A DNA stretch of 64,000 nt from contig NZ_JACHIR010000001.1 of NCBI RefSeq assembly GCF_014203355.1, forward strand, positions 744,001-808,000, read 5' to 3'. The position numbers were made by a program, and so were the translations under genes. Shown here one piece after another: positions 45,242-52,989 of the stretch. How positions within the stretch are numbered: the first letter of the stretch is position 1; each line of letters opens with the position of its first letter. This stretch comes from Kutzneria kofuensis. GTDB lineage: Bacteria; Actinomycetota; Actinomycetes; Mycobacteriales; Pseudonocardiaceae. The notes below the pieces were generated by a model. The model was given only the letters and a program-made list of their open reading frames with translations. It was not told where the DNA came from and did no database searches.

Positions 45242-47449
45242 TCAAGCCGTGCGGATCCGATGGGCCAGCGCCGTGTAACGGCGACCGGTGGAGGGAGTTC
45301 GCACGGCCTGGTGGATGGCGCGGCGGGAACCGACCAGGACGACCAGTTTCTTGGCGCGGGTGACGGCGGTGTAGAGCAGGTTGCGCTGCAGCATCATCCA
45401 GGCGCTGGTGGTGATGGGAATGACCACACAGGGGTACTCGCTGCCCTGGGAGCGGTGGATGGTGATGGCGTAGGCGTGGACGAGTTCGTCCAGTTCCCCG
45501 AACTCGTAGTCGACGTCCTCGTCCTCGTCGGTGCGGACGGTGAGGGTCTGCTCCTCCACCGACAGGCCGGTGACGACGCCGACGGTGCCGTTGAAGACCC
45601 CGGCCACGCCCTTGTCGTAGTTGTTGCGAATCTGGGTGACCTTGTCGCCGACGCGGAAGACGCGGCCGCCGAAGCGGCGTTCGGGCAACCCCGGCTTGGC
45701 GGGCGTCAAAGCCTCCTGCAGCAAGGTGTTCAGCGTGCCGGCGCCGGCGGGGCCGCGGTGCATGGGGGCGAGCACCTGGACGTCCCGGCGAGGGTCGAGG
45801 CCGAACTTGCGGGGGATGCGGTTGGCCACGACGTCGACGGTCAGGGCGGCGACGGCATCGGTGTCGTCCTGGGCGAACAGGAAGAAGTCGGGCAGCCCGT
45901 CGGTCACGGGCTGACGGCCGGAGTTGATCAGGTGCGCGTTGGTGACAACGCCGGACTGCTGGGCCTGGCGGAAGATCTGGGTCAGCCGCACCCGGGGGAT
46001 CGGCTCGGCGGCCAGCAGATCCCGCAGGACCTCGCCGGCGCCGACGCTGGGCAGCTGGTCGACGTCGCCGACGAGCAGCACGTGCGCCCCGGGCGGCACG
46101 GCCTTGAGCAACTTGTTGGCCAGCAACAGGTCCAGCATGGACACCTCGTCGACGACGAGCAGGTCCACGTCCAGCGGGCGGTCCCGGTCGTAGGCGGCGT
46201 CGCCGCCGGGCTTGAGCTCCAGCATCCGGTGCACGGTCGCGGCGTCGACCCCGGTGAGCTCGGCCAGCCGCTTGGCCGCCCGGCCGGTGGGCGCGGCCAG
46301 CAGCACCTTGGCGTTCTTGGCCTTGGCCAGCATCACGATGGACCGCACGGTGAAACTCTTGCCGCAGCCGGGACCGCCGGTCAGCACGGCGACCTTTTCC
46401 GTCAGCGCCAACCGAACGGCCTGCTCCTGCTCCGGCGCCAGCGTCGTGCCGGTGGACCGCCGCAGCCACTCCAACGCCTTGCCCCAGTCGACCGAGGCGA
46501 ACGACGGCATCCTGTCCACATCGGACGCGAGCAGCCGGGTCAGCTGCCCGGCCAGGGAGATTTCGGCTCGGTAGAACGGAACCAGGTAGATCGCGGCCGG
46601 ATCGCCCTCGAACAGCTCCTCCCGGACGACGCCCTCCTCCGCGACCAGCTCACGCAGGCAGTCCCCCACCAGCACGCTGGAGACCTCCAGGATCTCCACG
46701 GCCTTGGCGATCAACTCGTCCTGCGGCAGAAAGCAGTTGCCGTCGTCGGAGGCCTGCGACAGCGTGTACTGGATGCCGGCCTTCACCCGCTGCGGGCTGT
46801 CGTGCGGGATGCCGACGGCCTGCGCCAGCACGTCGGCGGTCTTGAAGCCGATGCCCCACACGTCGGCGGCCAGCCGGTACGGCTCCTCCTTCACCACCCG
46901 GATCGAGTCGTCCCGGTACGTCTTGTAGATCCGCACCCCCAGCGACGTCGACACGCCGACGCCCTGCAGGAACAGCATGACCTCCTTGATGGCCTTCTGT
47001 TCCTCCCACGCCGCGGCGATCAGCTTGGTGCGCTTGGGGCCCAGCCCCGGCACCTCGATCAACCGGCCGACGTCGGTCTCGATGACGTCCAGCGCGGTCA
47101 GCCCGAAGTGCTCGACGATCCGGTCGGCGATCCGCGGCCCGATGCCCTTGACCAGCCCGGAACCCAGGTACCGCCGGATGCCCTGCACGGTGGCCGGCAG
47201 CACGGTGCTGTACGAGTCGACGAGGAACTGCTTGCCGTACTGGGGATGGCTGCCCCACCGGCCGCGCAGCCGGAGGCTCTCCCCCGGCTGCGCGCCCAGC
47301 AACGACCCCACGACGGTGAGCAGGTCACCGGCGCCGCGGCCGGTGTCGACCTTGGCGACGGTGTACCCGGTCTCCTCGTTGGCGTAGGTGATCCGCTCCA
47401 GTGAACCCTCGACGACGGCGTAGCCGAGCGAGTCCCCGGAGCCTGGCAT
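45242..47449 (-). CDS. recD2: ATP-dependent DNA helicase RecD2 (SF1B)
   Basis: A 735-residue helicase. The N-terminal region has an OB-like segment (LRLRGRWGSHPQYGKQF) and helix-hairpin-helix motifs (VKGIGPRIADRIVEHFG, VPGLGPKRTKLI). Walker A is TGGPGCGKSFT near residue 357. It continues with APTGRAAKRLAELTG, VVDEVSMLDLLL, LVGDVDQLPSVGAG, the IFRQAQQSG motif, and C-terminal AYAITIHRSQGSEYP with YTAVTRAKKLVVLVG. This is the RecBC-independent RecD2 type that unwinds 5'-3' in repair. It lies 3 bp after glyA and would share its transcript. Confidence 0.95.
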   Translation of the reverse strand: MPGSGDSLGYAVVEGSLERITYANEETGYTVAKVDTGRGAGDLLTVVGSLLGAQPGESLRLRGRWGSHPQYGKQFLVDSYSTVLPATVQGIRRYLGSGLVKGIGPRIADRIVEHFGLTALDVIETDVGRLIEVPGLGPKRTKLIAAAWEEQKAIKEVMLFLQGVGVSTSLGVRIYKTYRDDSIRVVKEEPYRLAADVWGIGFKTADVLAQAVGIPHDSPQRVKAGIQYTLSQASDDGNCFLPQDELIAKAVEILEVSSVLVGDCLRELVAEEGVVREELFEGDPAAIYLVPFYRAEISLAGQLTRLLASDVDRMPSFASVDWGKALEWLRRSTGTTLAPEQEQAVRLALTEKVAVLTGGPGCGKSFTVRSIVMLAKAKNAKVLLAAPTGRAAKRLAELTGVDAATVHRMLELKPGGDAAYDRDRPLDVDLLVVDEVSMLDLLLANKLLKAVPPGAHVLLVGDVDQLPSVGAGEVLRDLLAAEPIPRVRLTQIFRQAQQSGVVTNAHLINSGRQPVTDGLPDFFLFAQDDTDAVAALTVDVVANRIPRKFGLDPRRDVQVLAPMHRGPAGAGTLNTLLQEALTPAKPGLPERRFGGRVFRVGDKVTQIRNNYDKGVAGVFNGTVGVVTGLSVEEQTLTVRTDEDEDVDYEFGELDELVHAYAITIHRSQGSEYPCVVIPITTSAWMMLQRNLLYTAVTRAKKLVVLVGSRRAIHQAVRTPSTGRRYTALAHRIRTA

Positions 47450-47452
47450 CGA

Positions 47453-48715
47453 TCAGGCCCAGCCCGGCATCGGGTAGCCCGCCAGCAGCTCGGAGATCTC
47501 GGCCGCGGTGGTGTCGATGACGGACTCGTCGCCGTTGGCGGCCGCGGTCACGACCCGGTCGATCCACGCCGCCAGCTGCGGCATCTGCTCGACGCCGAGG
47601 CCGCGGGTGGTGATCGCGGCGGTGCCCAGCCGGATGCCGGACGGGTCGAACGGCTTGCGCGGGTCGAACGGCACGGTGTTGTAGTTCAGCTCGATGCCGG
47701 CCCGGTCCAGCGCCTTGGCCGCCGGCTTGCCGGCGACGTTCTTGGATGTCAGGTCGATCAGCAGCAGGTGGTTGTCGGTGCCGCCGGAGACCAGGTCGAA
47801 GCCGCGCTCGGACAGCGCCGCCGCGAGCGCCTGCGCGTTGGCCACCACGTTGTGCGCGTACGTCCGGAAGTCCTCGGTCGCCGCCTCCTTGAGGGCGACC
47901 GCGATGCCGGCGGTTGTGTGGTTGTGCGGGCCGCCCTGCAGGCCGGGGAACACGGCCTTGTCCAGCGCCGACGCGTGCTCGGCGTCGGACATCAGCATCG
48001 CGCCGCGCGGGCCGCGCAGCGTCTTGTGCGTGGTCGTGGAGATCACGTTGGCGTGGCCGACCGGGGACGGGTGCGCGCCGCCGGCGATCAGGCCGGCGAT
48101 GTGCGCGACGTCCGCGGCCAGCACGGCGCCGACCTCACGGGCGATCTCGGCGAACGCCGGGAAGTCGATGGTGCGCGGGATGGCCGTGCCGCCGCAGAAG
48201 ATCACCTTCGGCCGCTCGGCCAGGGCCAGGTCGCGCACCTCGTCCATGTCGACGCGGCCGGTCTCCTTGGTCACGCCGTAGCGGACGGCGTTGAACCACT
48301 TGCCGGTGGCCGACACCGTCCAGCCGTGGGTCAGGTGCCCGCCCGACGGCAGCCCCATGCCCATCACGGTCTCGCCCGGCTTGAGGAAGGCCAGGTAGAT
48401 CGCCAGGTTCGCCGGCGAGCCGGAGTACGGCTGCACGTTGGCGTGCTCGACGCCGAACACGTCCTTGGCCCGCTGGATCGCCAGCTGCTCGATCGGGTCG
48501 ATGAACTGCTGACCCTCGTAGTAGCGCTTGCCGGCGTAGCCCTCGGAGTACTTGTTGGTGAGCACGGTGCCGGTCGCCTCGAGCACGGCGGTGGAGACGT
48601 AGTTCTCGGAGGCGATCAGACGGATCTTGTCGTGCTGGCGCTTGGCCTCGGACTCGACCAGTCCGGCCAGCTCGGGGTCGGTGGCGGTCAGTGCGGTGAG
48701 TGCGGGCTGATGCAT
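47453..48715 (-). CDS. glyA: Serine hydroxymethyltransferase
   Basis: A 420-residue PLP enzyme converting serine plus tetrahydrofolate to glycine plus 5,10-methylene-THF. It has IRLIASENYVS, NKYSEGYAGKRYYEGQQFID, NVQPYSGSPANLAIYLAFLK, DVAHIAGLIAGGAHPSPVGH and the PLP-lysine segment ISTTTHKTLRGPRGAMLM. ATG 48715 with GGGAG upstream is preferred over a TTG two codons earlier. A ZTP riboswitch leader precedes it, so expression should respond to the purine intermediate ZMP/ZTP when 10-formyl-THF is limiting. recD2 follows after 3 bp. Confidence 0.96.
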   Translation of the reverse strand: MHQPALTALTATDPELAGLVESEAKRQHDKIRLIASENYVSTAVLEATGTVLTNKYSEGYAGKRYYEGQQFIDPIEQLAIQRAKDVFGVEHANVQPYSGSPANLAIYLAFLKPGETVMGMGLPSGGHLTHGWTVSATGKWFNAVRYGVTKETGRVDMDEVRDLALAERPKVIFCGGTAIPRTIDFPAFAEIAREVGAVLAADVAHIAGLIAGGAHPSPVGHANVISTTTHKTLRGPRGAMLMSDAEHASALDKAVFPGLQGGPHNHTTAGIAVALKEAATEDFRTYAHNVVANAQALAAALSERGFDLVSGGTDNHLLLIDLTSKNVAGKPAAKALDRAGIELNYNTVPFDPRKPFDPSGIRLGTAAITTRGLGVEQMPQLAAWIDRVVTAAANGDESVIDTTAAEISELLAGYPMPGWA

Positions 48716-48743
48716 CGTCAAACTCCCGAGTCAATGCGGTCGT

Positions 48744-48836
48744 GGCAGCTGACACCCAGGCGCGCGACGCCACCGTGTACTGCGGTCGCTCCCCGGTGGT
48801 CGATTCCACCCCAACACGCCAGTCGCGACGCTGAGT
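48744..48836 (-). ncRNA. ZTP riboswitch (pfl motif) upstream of glyA
   Basis: On the minus strand the leader carries all conserved blocks of the pfl/ZTP aptamer in order. These are GTCGCGACTGGCG (48829-48817), GTGGAATCGACCACCGGGGA, GCGACCGC, and the 3' block CGCGCGCCTGGGTGTC (48766-48751). The ACTGGCG and GCCTGGGT blocks are the strongly conserved ZMP-binding and pseudoknot parts. The element ends about 30 nt before the glyA ATG, with CTCGGGAG as ribosome-binding site, so control may be translational. ZTP riboswitches are known to govern glyA and other one-carbon folate genes. Exact ends are estimates. Confidence 0.9.
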
Positions 48837-48840
48837 GATC

Positions 48841-49593
48841 CTAAACCGCGACGCCGGGGTTGTCCTCAAGCAGGGCTCGCATCCGGCAGGCCTCGCCCGC
48901 GGGTTCGATGCGCCATTTCGCCCGCACCCGCTCGTTGGCCGCGGCCACCCGCGCCAGGTCCCAGCGGTGGTCGTAGAAGTCGCGGTCCACGGCCGGGTCC
49001 TGGTGGCGCCGGAACACCGCGGCCGCGTTGGGCGTGACGCCGACGGCGAGCCCGTGCAGCTGCAGGGTCAGCCCGAGGTCGAGGTCGGTGCGGCACCACA
49101 TCTGCTCGTCCAGCCCGCCGAGCCGCAGCGCCGTCGCCCGCGACAGGGCGAAGCAGTGCCGCTCCAGCTGCGTGACGATCCGGCGCACGCCGGTCGGGGC
49201 CGGGTCGAAGTGCGGGTTGCCCACCTCGTCCTCGTGCACCACCGGCACGGCCACGTCGCAGTAGCCGGAGGCGAGCATCGACATCAGTTCGGCGCTCGCG
49301 CCCGGCCGCAGCTCGACGTCGTTCTCCACACACATCAGGTGCTTCGACCGGGTCGTCGCGACGAACTGGTTCCACACCAGGTTGGTGTTGGCGTGGCGCT
49401 GCGTGGCCTGCCACCGGAGCCGGTCGCCGCCCAGCTCACGCAGGCGGGCCGCCAGCTCCGCCGGGTAGCCGGCGTCGAACACCACGACCTCGCTGTTCGG
49501 GGGCAGGTCGGCCAGCACGGCGGCGAGCGCCGTCGGAGCCCCGCTGAACTTGTCCCGTGCGATCAGGCCGATCGAGAGGAATGGCTCACTCAT
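48841..49593 (-). CDS. Family 2-like glycosyltransferase
   Basis: A 250-residue GT-A-like protein. It opens SIGLIARDKFSGAPTALAAV, then EVVVFDAGYPAELAARL, ANTNLVWNQFVATTRSKHLM, and VENDVELRPGASAEL, where the acidic END/DxE would bind the metal-nucleotide sugar. Later LGGLDEQMWCRTDLDLGLTL matches the acceptor-side ED-type motif. No membrane helix is present. It starts in an ATGA overlap with the zinc-ribbon gene. Donor and acceptor are unknown; it ends 5 bp before the glyA riboswitch. Confidence 0.78.
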   Translation of the reverse strand: MSEPFLSIGLIARDKFSGAPTALAAVLADLPPNSEVVVFDAGYPAELAARLRELGGDRLRWQATQRHANTNLVWNQFVATTRSKHLMCVENDVELRPGASAELMSMLASGYCDVAVPVVHEDEVGNPHFDPAPTGVRRIVTQLERHCFALSRATALRLGGLDEQMWCRTDLDLGLTLQLHGLAVGVTPNAAAVFRRHQDPAVDRDFYDHRWDLARVAAANERVRAKWRIEPAGEACRMRALLEDNPGVAV

Positions 49594-49802
49594 CAGATCG
49601 GCGGCACCATGCCCGTCAGCCGACCGTTGGTGTCGCAGACGTGACACGTGCGGTTGGCGGTGGCGGTGCGGCCGACGCCGCCGACGACCGCGAGCACCGG
49701 GATCGGCACCTCGCCGATGCCGCCGCACTGGTGGCACACGGTGTACATCTTCTCGGCGACCGGGTCCGCTACGAACTCGGCCTCCTCATCGTCTCCCGTC
49801 AC
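49593..49802 (-). CDS. Small zinc-ribbon protein
   Basis: A 69-residue protein with two CxxC pairs, TVCHQCGGIG (C23, C26) and RTCHVCDTNG (C53, C56), spaced like a DnaJ-type or rubredoxin-like zinc ribbon. The N-terminus is acidic (TGDDEEAEFV). GTG 49802 lacks a clear ribosome-binding site, but TATGGT (49816-49811) lies 8 nt upstream, suggesting a leaderless mRNA. It is coupled to the glycosyltransferase by ATGA overlap. Function unknown. Confidence 0.72.
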   Translation of the reverse strand: MTGDDEEAEFVADPVAEKMYTVCHQCGGIGEVPIPVLAVVGGVGRTATANRTCHVCDTNGRLTGMVPPI

Positions 49803-49817
49803 GAGCGCCCACCATAC

Positions 49818-49841
49818 GGTCCGGCCGGAACCAGCCGGACC
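49818..49841 (-). terminator. Hairpin after the FKBP gene
   Basis: GGTCCGGC (49818-49825) pairs perfectly with GCCGGACC (49834-49841). It lies between the FKBP stop and the zinc-ribbon promoter on the minus strand. Confidence 0.6.
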
Positions 49842-49861
49842 GCAGGTGCCGTTTCCGCAGG

Positions 49862-50401
49862 TCAGGACGCGGCGGTGACGGTGACGGCGTCCACGACGAA
49901 CACCAGCGTCTCGTTGGGCTTGATGCCCTGGTTGCCGGTGGTGCCGTAGCCCTTGTCCGGCGGGATGATCAGCAGCCGGCGGCCGCCCTGCTTCATGCCG
50001 ACCAGGCCGTCGTTCCAGCCCTGGATGACCTGCGCCTGCCCGACCGGCTGCACGGTGAACGGCTGGAACGGCTGGTGCGCCCAGGAGGAGTCCACCTCCT
50101 GCTTGTCCGACCAGGTGACCAGGTCGTAGTACGTCGCGACGGCGTCGCCGGTCTTGACCTCGGCCCCGGTGCCGGGCGTGAGGTCCTTGCTCAGCTGCTG
50201 CGTCGGCGGCGTGCAGGTGTCCGGGACGGTGATCGTCGGCTTGGCGCCGAACGCGCCGCTGACCTGCACGTCGTCCGCCGTGCACGGCTTCTTGGGCGCG
50301 TCGGAGGACGCGGGCTGGTTGCCTGCGGACGAGGAGCCGCCGCAGGCGGCCGCCCCGAGCAGGGTGGCGAGGATCATGGCCACGAGGCCGGCTGTGCGCA
50401 T
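49862..50401 (-). CDS. FKBP-type peptidyl-prolyl isomerase lipoprotein
   Basis: A 179-residue exported protein. The N-terminus AGLVAMILATLLGAAACGGS is a lipoprotein signal with lipobox Cys near residue 20. A Ser/Ala/Gly linker and an FKBP domain follow: LTPGTGAEVKTGDAVATYYD, QPVGQAQVIQGWNDGLVGMK, QGGRRLLIIPPDKGYG, and NETLVFVVDAVTV. It catalyses cis-trans prolyl isomerisation outside the membrane, helping exported proteins fold. TAGGCT (50415-50410) lies 8 nt before the ATG, suggesting a leaderless transcript. Divergent from an ECF sigma gene. Confidence 0.92.
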   Translation of the reverse strand: MRTAGLVAMILATLLGAAACGGSSSAGNQPASSDAPKKPCTADDVQVSGAFGAKPTITVPDTCTPPTQQLSKDLTPGTGAEVKTGDAVATYYDLVTWSDKQEVDSSWAHQPFQPFTVQPVGQAQVIQGWNDGLVGMKQGGRRLLIIPPDKGYGTTGNQGIKPNETLVFVVDAVTVTAAS

Positions 50402-50442
50402 GGTGCGCGAGCCTAACGGGCGCTGCGCGTTACCTGTTCGTG

Positions 50443-50456
50443 ACCTACCGGTAGGT
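50443..50456. promoter_or_regulatory. Palindrome in the FKBP/ECF-sigma divergent promoter
   Basis: ACCTACC-GGTAGGT is a perfect 14-bp palindrome midway between the two divergent starts. It may be a regulator site; no cognate regulator is adjacent. Confidence 0.4.
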
Positions 50457-50511
50457 ATCCCCATCCGACCCGCCCGTCCCTGATTACCAGGACGAGGGAG
50501 CGGAGGGGGCA

Positions 50512-51141
50512 ATGGTGGGACGCCCGCGGCACGGACCGGGAAGGCCACCGACCGACATGGGTGACGGGGACACCGACAATCGCTACGAACAGATCGCCGT
50601 CCTGCTCGAGGCCGCCCGCGCCGACCCGCGCGGCGGCATGGACCCGCTGATCGTCGAGCTGACGCCGCTGCTCTGGCACGTCGCCAGGGCACAGGGCCTC
50701 GACGCCGGCAACTGCGCCGACGTGGTGCAGACCACCTGGCTGAACCTGCTGCGGTCGCTGGCCGACATCCACACCCCGGCCGCGCTGACCGCCTGGCTGG
50801 TCACCGCGACCAAGCGGGAGGCGTGGCGGGCCAAGGACGCGCACCGCAACGAGACCCTGGCCGGCGACGACGCGTTCGCCGACCTGCTCGACGCCACCCC
50901 GGGGCCGGCCGAGCAGGCCCTGGTCACCGACCAGCGGCGGCGCCTGTGGAAGGCCGTCGACCAGCTGTCCGCCCGCTGCCAGCAGCTGCTGCGGGTGGTC
51001 GCCTTCACGCCCCGCCCGGACTACGGCCTGGTCGCGAACCGACTGGGCATGCCGCGCGGCAGCATCGGCCCGACCCGCGGCCGGTGCCTGGCGAAGTTAC
51101 GGGAGCTGCTGATCGCCGACCCGGAAGGAGAGTGGGGATGA
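50512..51141 (+). CDS. ECF-type sigma factor
   Basis: A sigma-70 family protein of 209 residues. Region 2 reads LLWHVARAQGLDAGNCADVV, then QTTWLNLLRSLADIHTPAAL and AWLVTATKREAWR. Region 4 reads LSARCQQLLRVVAFTPRPDY, then VANRLGMPRGSIGPTRGRCLAKLREL. The S-I-G-PTRGRCL helix is characteristic of a SigD/ECF subgroup found in actinobacteria. ATG 50512 follows GGAGGGGG; a second ATG at 50557 would give a more typical N-terminus. It overlaps the next gene by ATGA, so that product is probably its partner. Confidence 0.85.
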   Translation: MVGRPRHGPGRPPTDMGDGDTDNRYEQIAVLLEAARADPRGGMDPLIVELTPLLWHVARAQGLDAGNCADVVQTTWLNLLRSLADIHTPAALTAWLVTATKREAWRAKDAHRNETLAGDDAFADLLDATPGPAEQALVTDQRRRLWKAVDQLSARCQQLLRVVAFTPRPDYGLVANRLGMPRGSIGPTRGRCLAKLRELLIADPEGEWG

Positions 51142-51596
51142 CCTCGCTGCGCCCGGACGACCCGATCGACGAGCTGGACCTGCGCATCCTGGCCGCCGTA
51201 CGGGACCTGTGGTCCGCCGCCGACCCGCCGCCCCCCGACCTGGTCGACCGGGTCCGCTGCGCGGTGGCACTGCACGGCGTGCGCCTGGGACCGCCGTCCG
51301 TCGCGGTGTGCCGGCAGCGCACCGGCTCCGACGACGTCGGCCGCATCACCTTCGACAGCGACGCCCTGACCATCAGCCTCAGCGTCGGCGTCAACCGGGA
51401 CGGCACCGTGCGGATGGACGGCCGGCTGTCCCCGCCCGGCAGCCACGACGTCGAGCTGCGCACCGACGACCAGCGCCTGTGCACCCGCAGCGACGTGCAC
51501 GGCCGGTTCACCATCAACGGACTTCGCCACGGCCCGGCGCACCTGGTCGTGAGCGCCACGGACGTGTCCCTCACCACGCCGCCCATCACGCTGTGA
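51138..51596 (+). CDS. Protein coupled to the ECF sigma factor, possible regulator
   Basis: A 152-residue protein. An N-terminal helical part (DELDLRILAAVRDLWSAADP, PPPDLVDRVRCAVAL) resembles the short sigma-binding helices at the start of ECF regulators. A beta-rich part follows (ITFDSDALTISLSVGVNRDG, RLSPPGSHDVELRTDD, GRFTINGLRHGPAHLVVSA), reminiscent of carboxypeptidase-regulatory-like beta sandwiches. No membrane helix or zinc motif is visible, so any anti-sigma function would be cytosolic. Start overlaps the sigma stop (ATGA). Confidence 0.7.
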   Translation: MTSLRPDDPIDELDLRILAAVRDLWSAADPPPPDLVDRVRCAVALHGVRLGPPSVAVCRQRTGSDDVGRITFDSDALTISLSVGVNRDGTVRMDGRLSPPGSHDVELRTDDQRLCTRSDVHGRFTINGLRHGPAHLVVSATDVSLTTPPITL

Positions 51597-51600
51597 CATG

Positions 51601-51719
51601 CCGCGCGTTCCGCGCGGGGCGGGTTCGCCTTTAAGCCGATGCCTTCCCTTGGCTTAGCTCGATCGATGGACAGACTCGATCGAGCTAAGCCCGCGGTCCA
51701 GGCATCGGCGCGAACCCGC
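51601..51719. repeat. Nested inverted-repeat structure between convergent genes
   Basis: Three nested perfect arm pairs: GCGGGTTCG/CGAACCCGC (51619-51627 / 51711-51719), CCGATGCC/GGCATCGG (51636-51643 / 51701-51708) and GGCTTAGCTCGATCGA with its complement (51651-51666 / 51676-51691), loop 9 nt. A separate hairpin CCGCGCG/CGCGCGG sits at 51601-51617. It lies between the ends of the ECF partner gene and ctaB, so a bidirectional terminator is the simplest reading. The length and tiering are far beyond a normal terminator. Confidence 0.85.
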
Positions 51720-51727
51720 GCATCCCG

Positions 51728-52693
51728 TCAAAAGGGGAGCCCGAAGGTGGGCAGGCCCACCACGGCGTCGGCCGCGAGCGCCACGAACACCAGCATCAGA
51801 TACGTGTTGGAGAGGTGGAACAGCTTCATCGGGCTGCCGGCCTGGCCCCGCTTGACCGCATTGTGCAAACGGTGGGCGAACACCAGGAACCACGCGCCGA
51901 ACACGACGGCGAACACTCCGTAGATCCAACTGGTCGCGGGCAGCAACAGCAGCGTCCAGCCGACCATCACCCAGGAGTACACGACAATCTGTCGCGAAAC
52001 CTGTTCCCGAGTTGCCACCACCGGCAGCATGGGCACCTTCGCGGCGGCGTAGTCGTCCTTGAACTTCATTGCCAGCGCCCAGAAATGCGGCGGCGTCCAG
52101 AAGAAGATGACGCCGAACATGACCAGCGCCTGCCAGCCGACCGTGCCGGTGACCGCGGACCAGCCGATCACCACCGGCATGCAGCCGGCGGCGCCGCCCC
52201 ACACGATGTTCTGCGACGTCCGCCGCTTCAGCCCCATCGTGTAGACGAAGACGTAGAACAGGATGGTGACCACGGCCAGCACCGCGGACAGCAGGTTCGT
52301 GGTCAGCCAGAGGAAGGCGAACGAGCCCACGCCCAGCGCCAGGCCGAACACCAGGGCGCTGCGCACCGGCACCTCGTGGGTGGCCAGCGGGCGGGCCTTG
52401 GTCCGCTTCATCACCTTGTCGATGTCCGCGTCGACGACACAGTTGAGCGCGTTGGCGCTGCCGGCGGCCATGGTGCCGCCCAGCAGCGTGGCCAGCACCA
52501 GCCACACCGACGGAATTCCACGCTGTGCGAGCAACATCGCTGGGATCGTCGTCACCAGCAGCAGTTCGATCACGCGCGGTTTCATCAGGGCGACGTACGC
52601 CCTGAGCACGGCGCGCACGGAGCGACCGGATGTGGTGGTGGCGTCGACGGCGGTGCTGCCAGGCATTCCCTGTGTCGGGCTCACCGGCGGCAT
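51728..52693 (-). CDS. ctaB: Protoheme IX farnesyltransferase (heme O synthase)
   Basis: A 321-residue UbiA-family membrane enzyme that farnesylates heme b to heme O for cytochrome oxidase. It has about eight or nine hydrophobic helices. Prenyl-diphosphate motifs are [20 protein letters not shown] and, in the second half, [31 protein letters not shown] is diagnostic for CtaB. GAGGAGCGAG precedes ATG 52693; a longer frame from ATG 52813 lacks this. It is divergent from tkt across about 300 bp, the gene order conserved in actinobacteria. Confidence 0.95.
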   Translation of the reverse strand: MPPVSPTQGMPGSTAVDATTTSGRSVRAVLRAYVALMKPRVIELLLVTTIPAMLLAQRGIPSVWLVLATLLGGTMAAGSANALNCVVDADIDKVMKRTKARPLATHEVPVRSALVFGLALGVGSFAFLWLTTNLLSAVLAVVTILFYVFVYTMGLKRRTSQNIVWGGAAGCMPVVIGWSAVTGTVGWQALVMFGVIFFWTPPHFWALAMKFKDDYAAAKVPMLPVVATREQVSRQIVVYSWVMVGWTLLLLPATSWIYGVFAVVFGAWFLVFAHRLHNAVKRGQAGSPMKLFHLSNTYLMLVFVALAADAVVGLPTFGLPF

Positions 52694-52989
52694 CTCGCTC
52701 CTCGAATCGGACAGTTGACTAAGAATGGGGACCGGCAGCACGCCAGCCGATCGCATGAATCGTAACCGCGTGCCGCCGGCGCGCTCTTGTGGGGTCGTTG
52801 CGAGGTCCGTCACGACTCACTCCGCCATGTTGAGATCACATATTCGACACGTCGGGACTAGGCTTGCCAGCGACGAGCGAAGCGAGCGGGAAGGGCTGGG
52901 CACGGTCGGCTCACGGTATCGATCAAGAGCCGGTCGACCAGCGCCGTCACGGCCCTCCCGCGTGACGTGAAGAGTGGGAGCTCAGGTCC

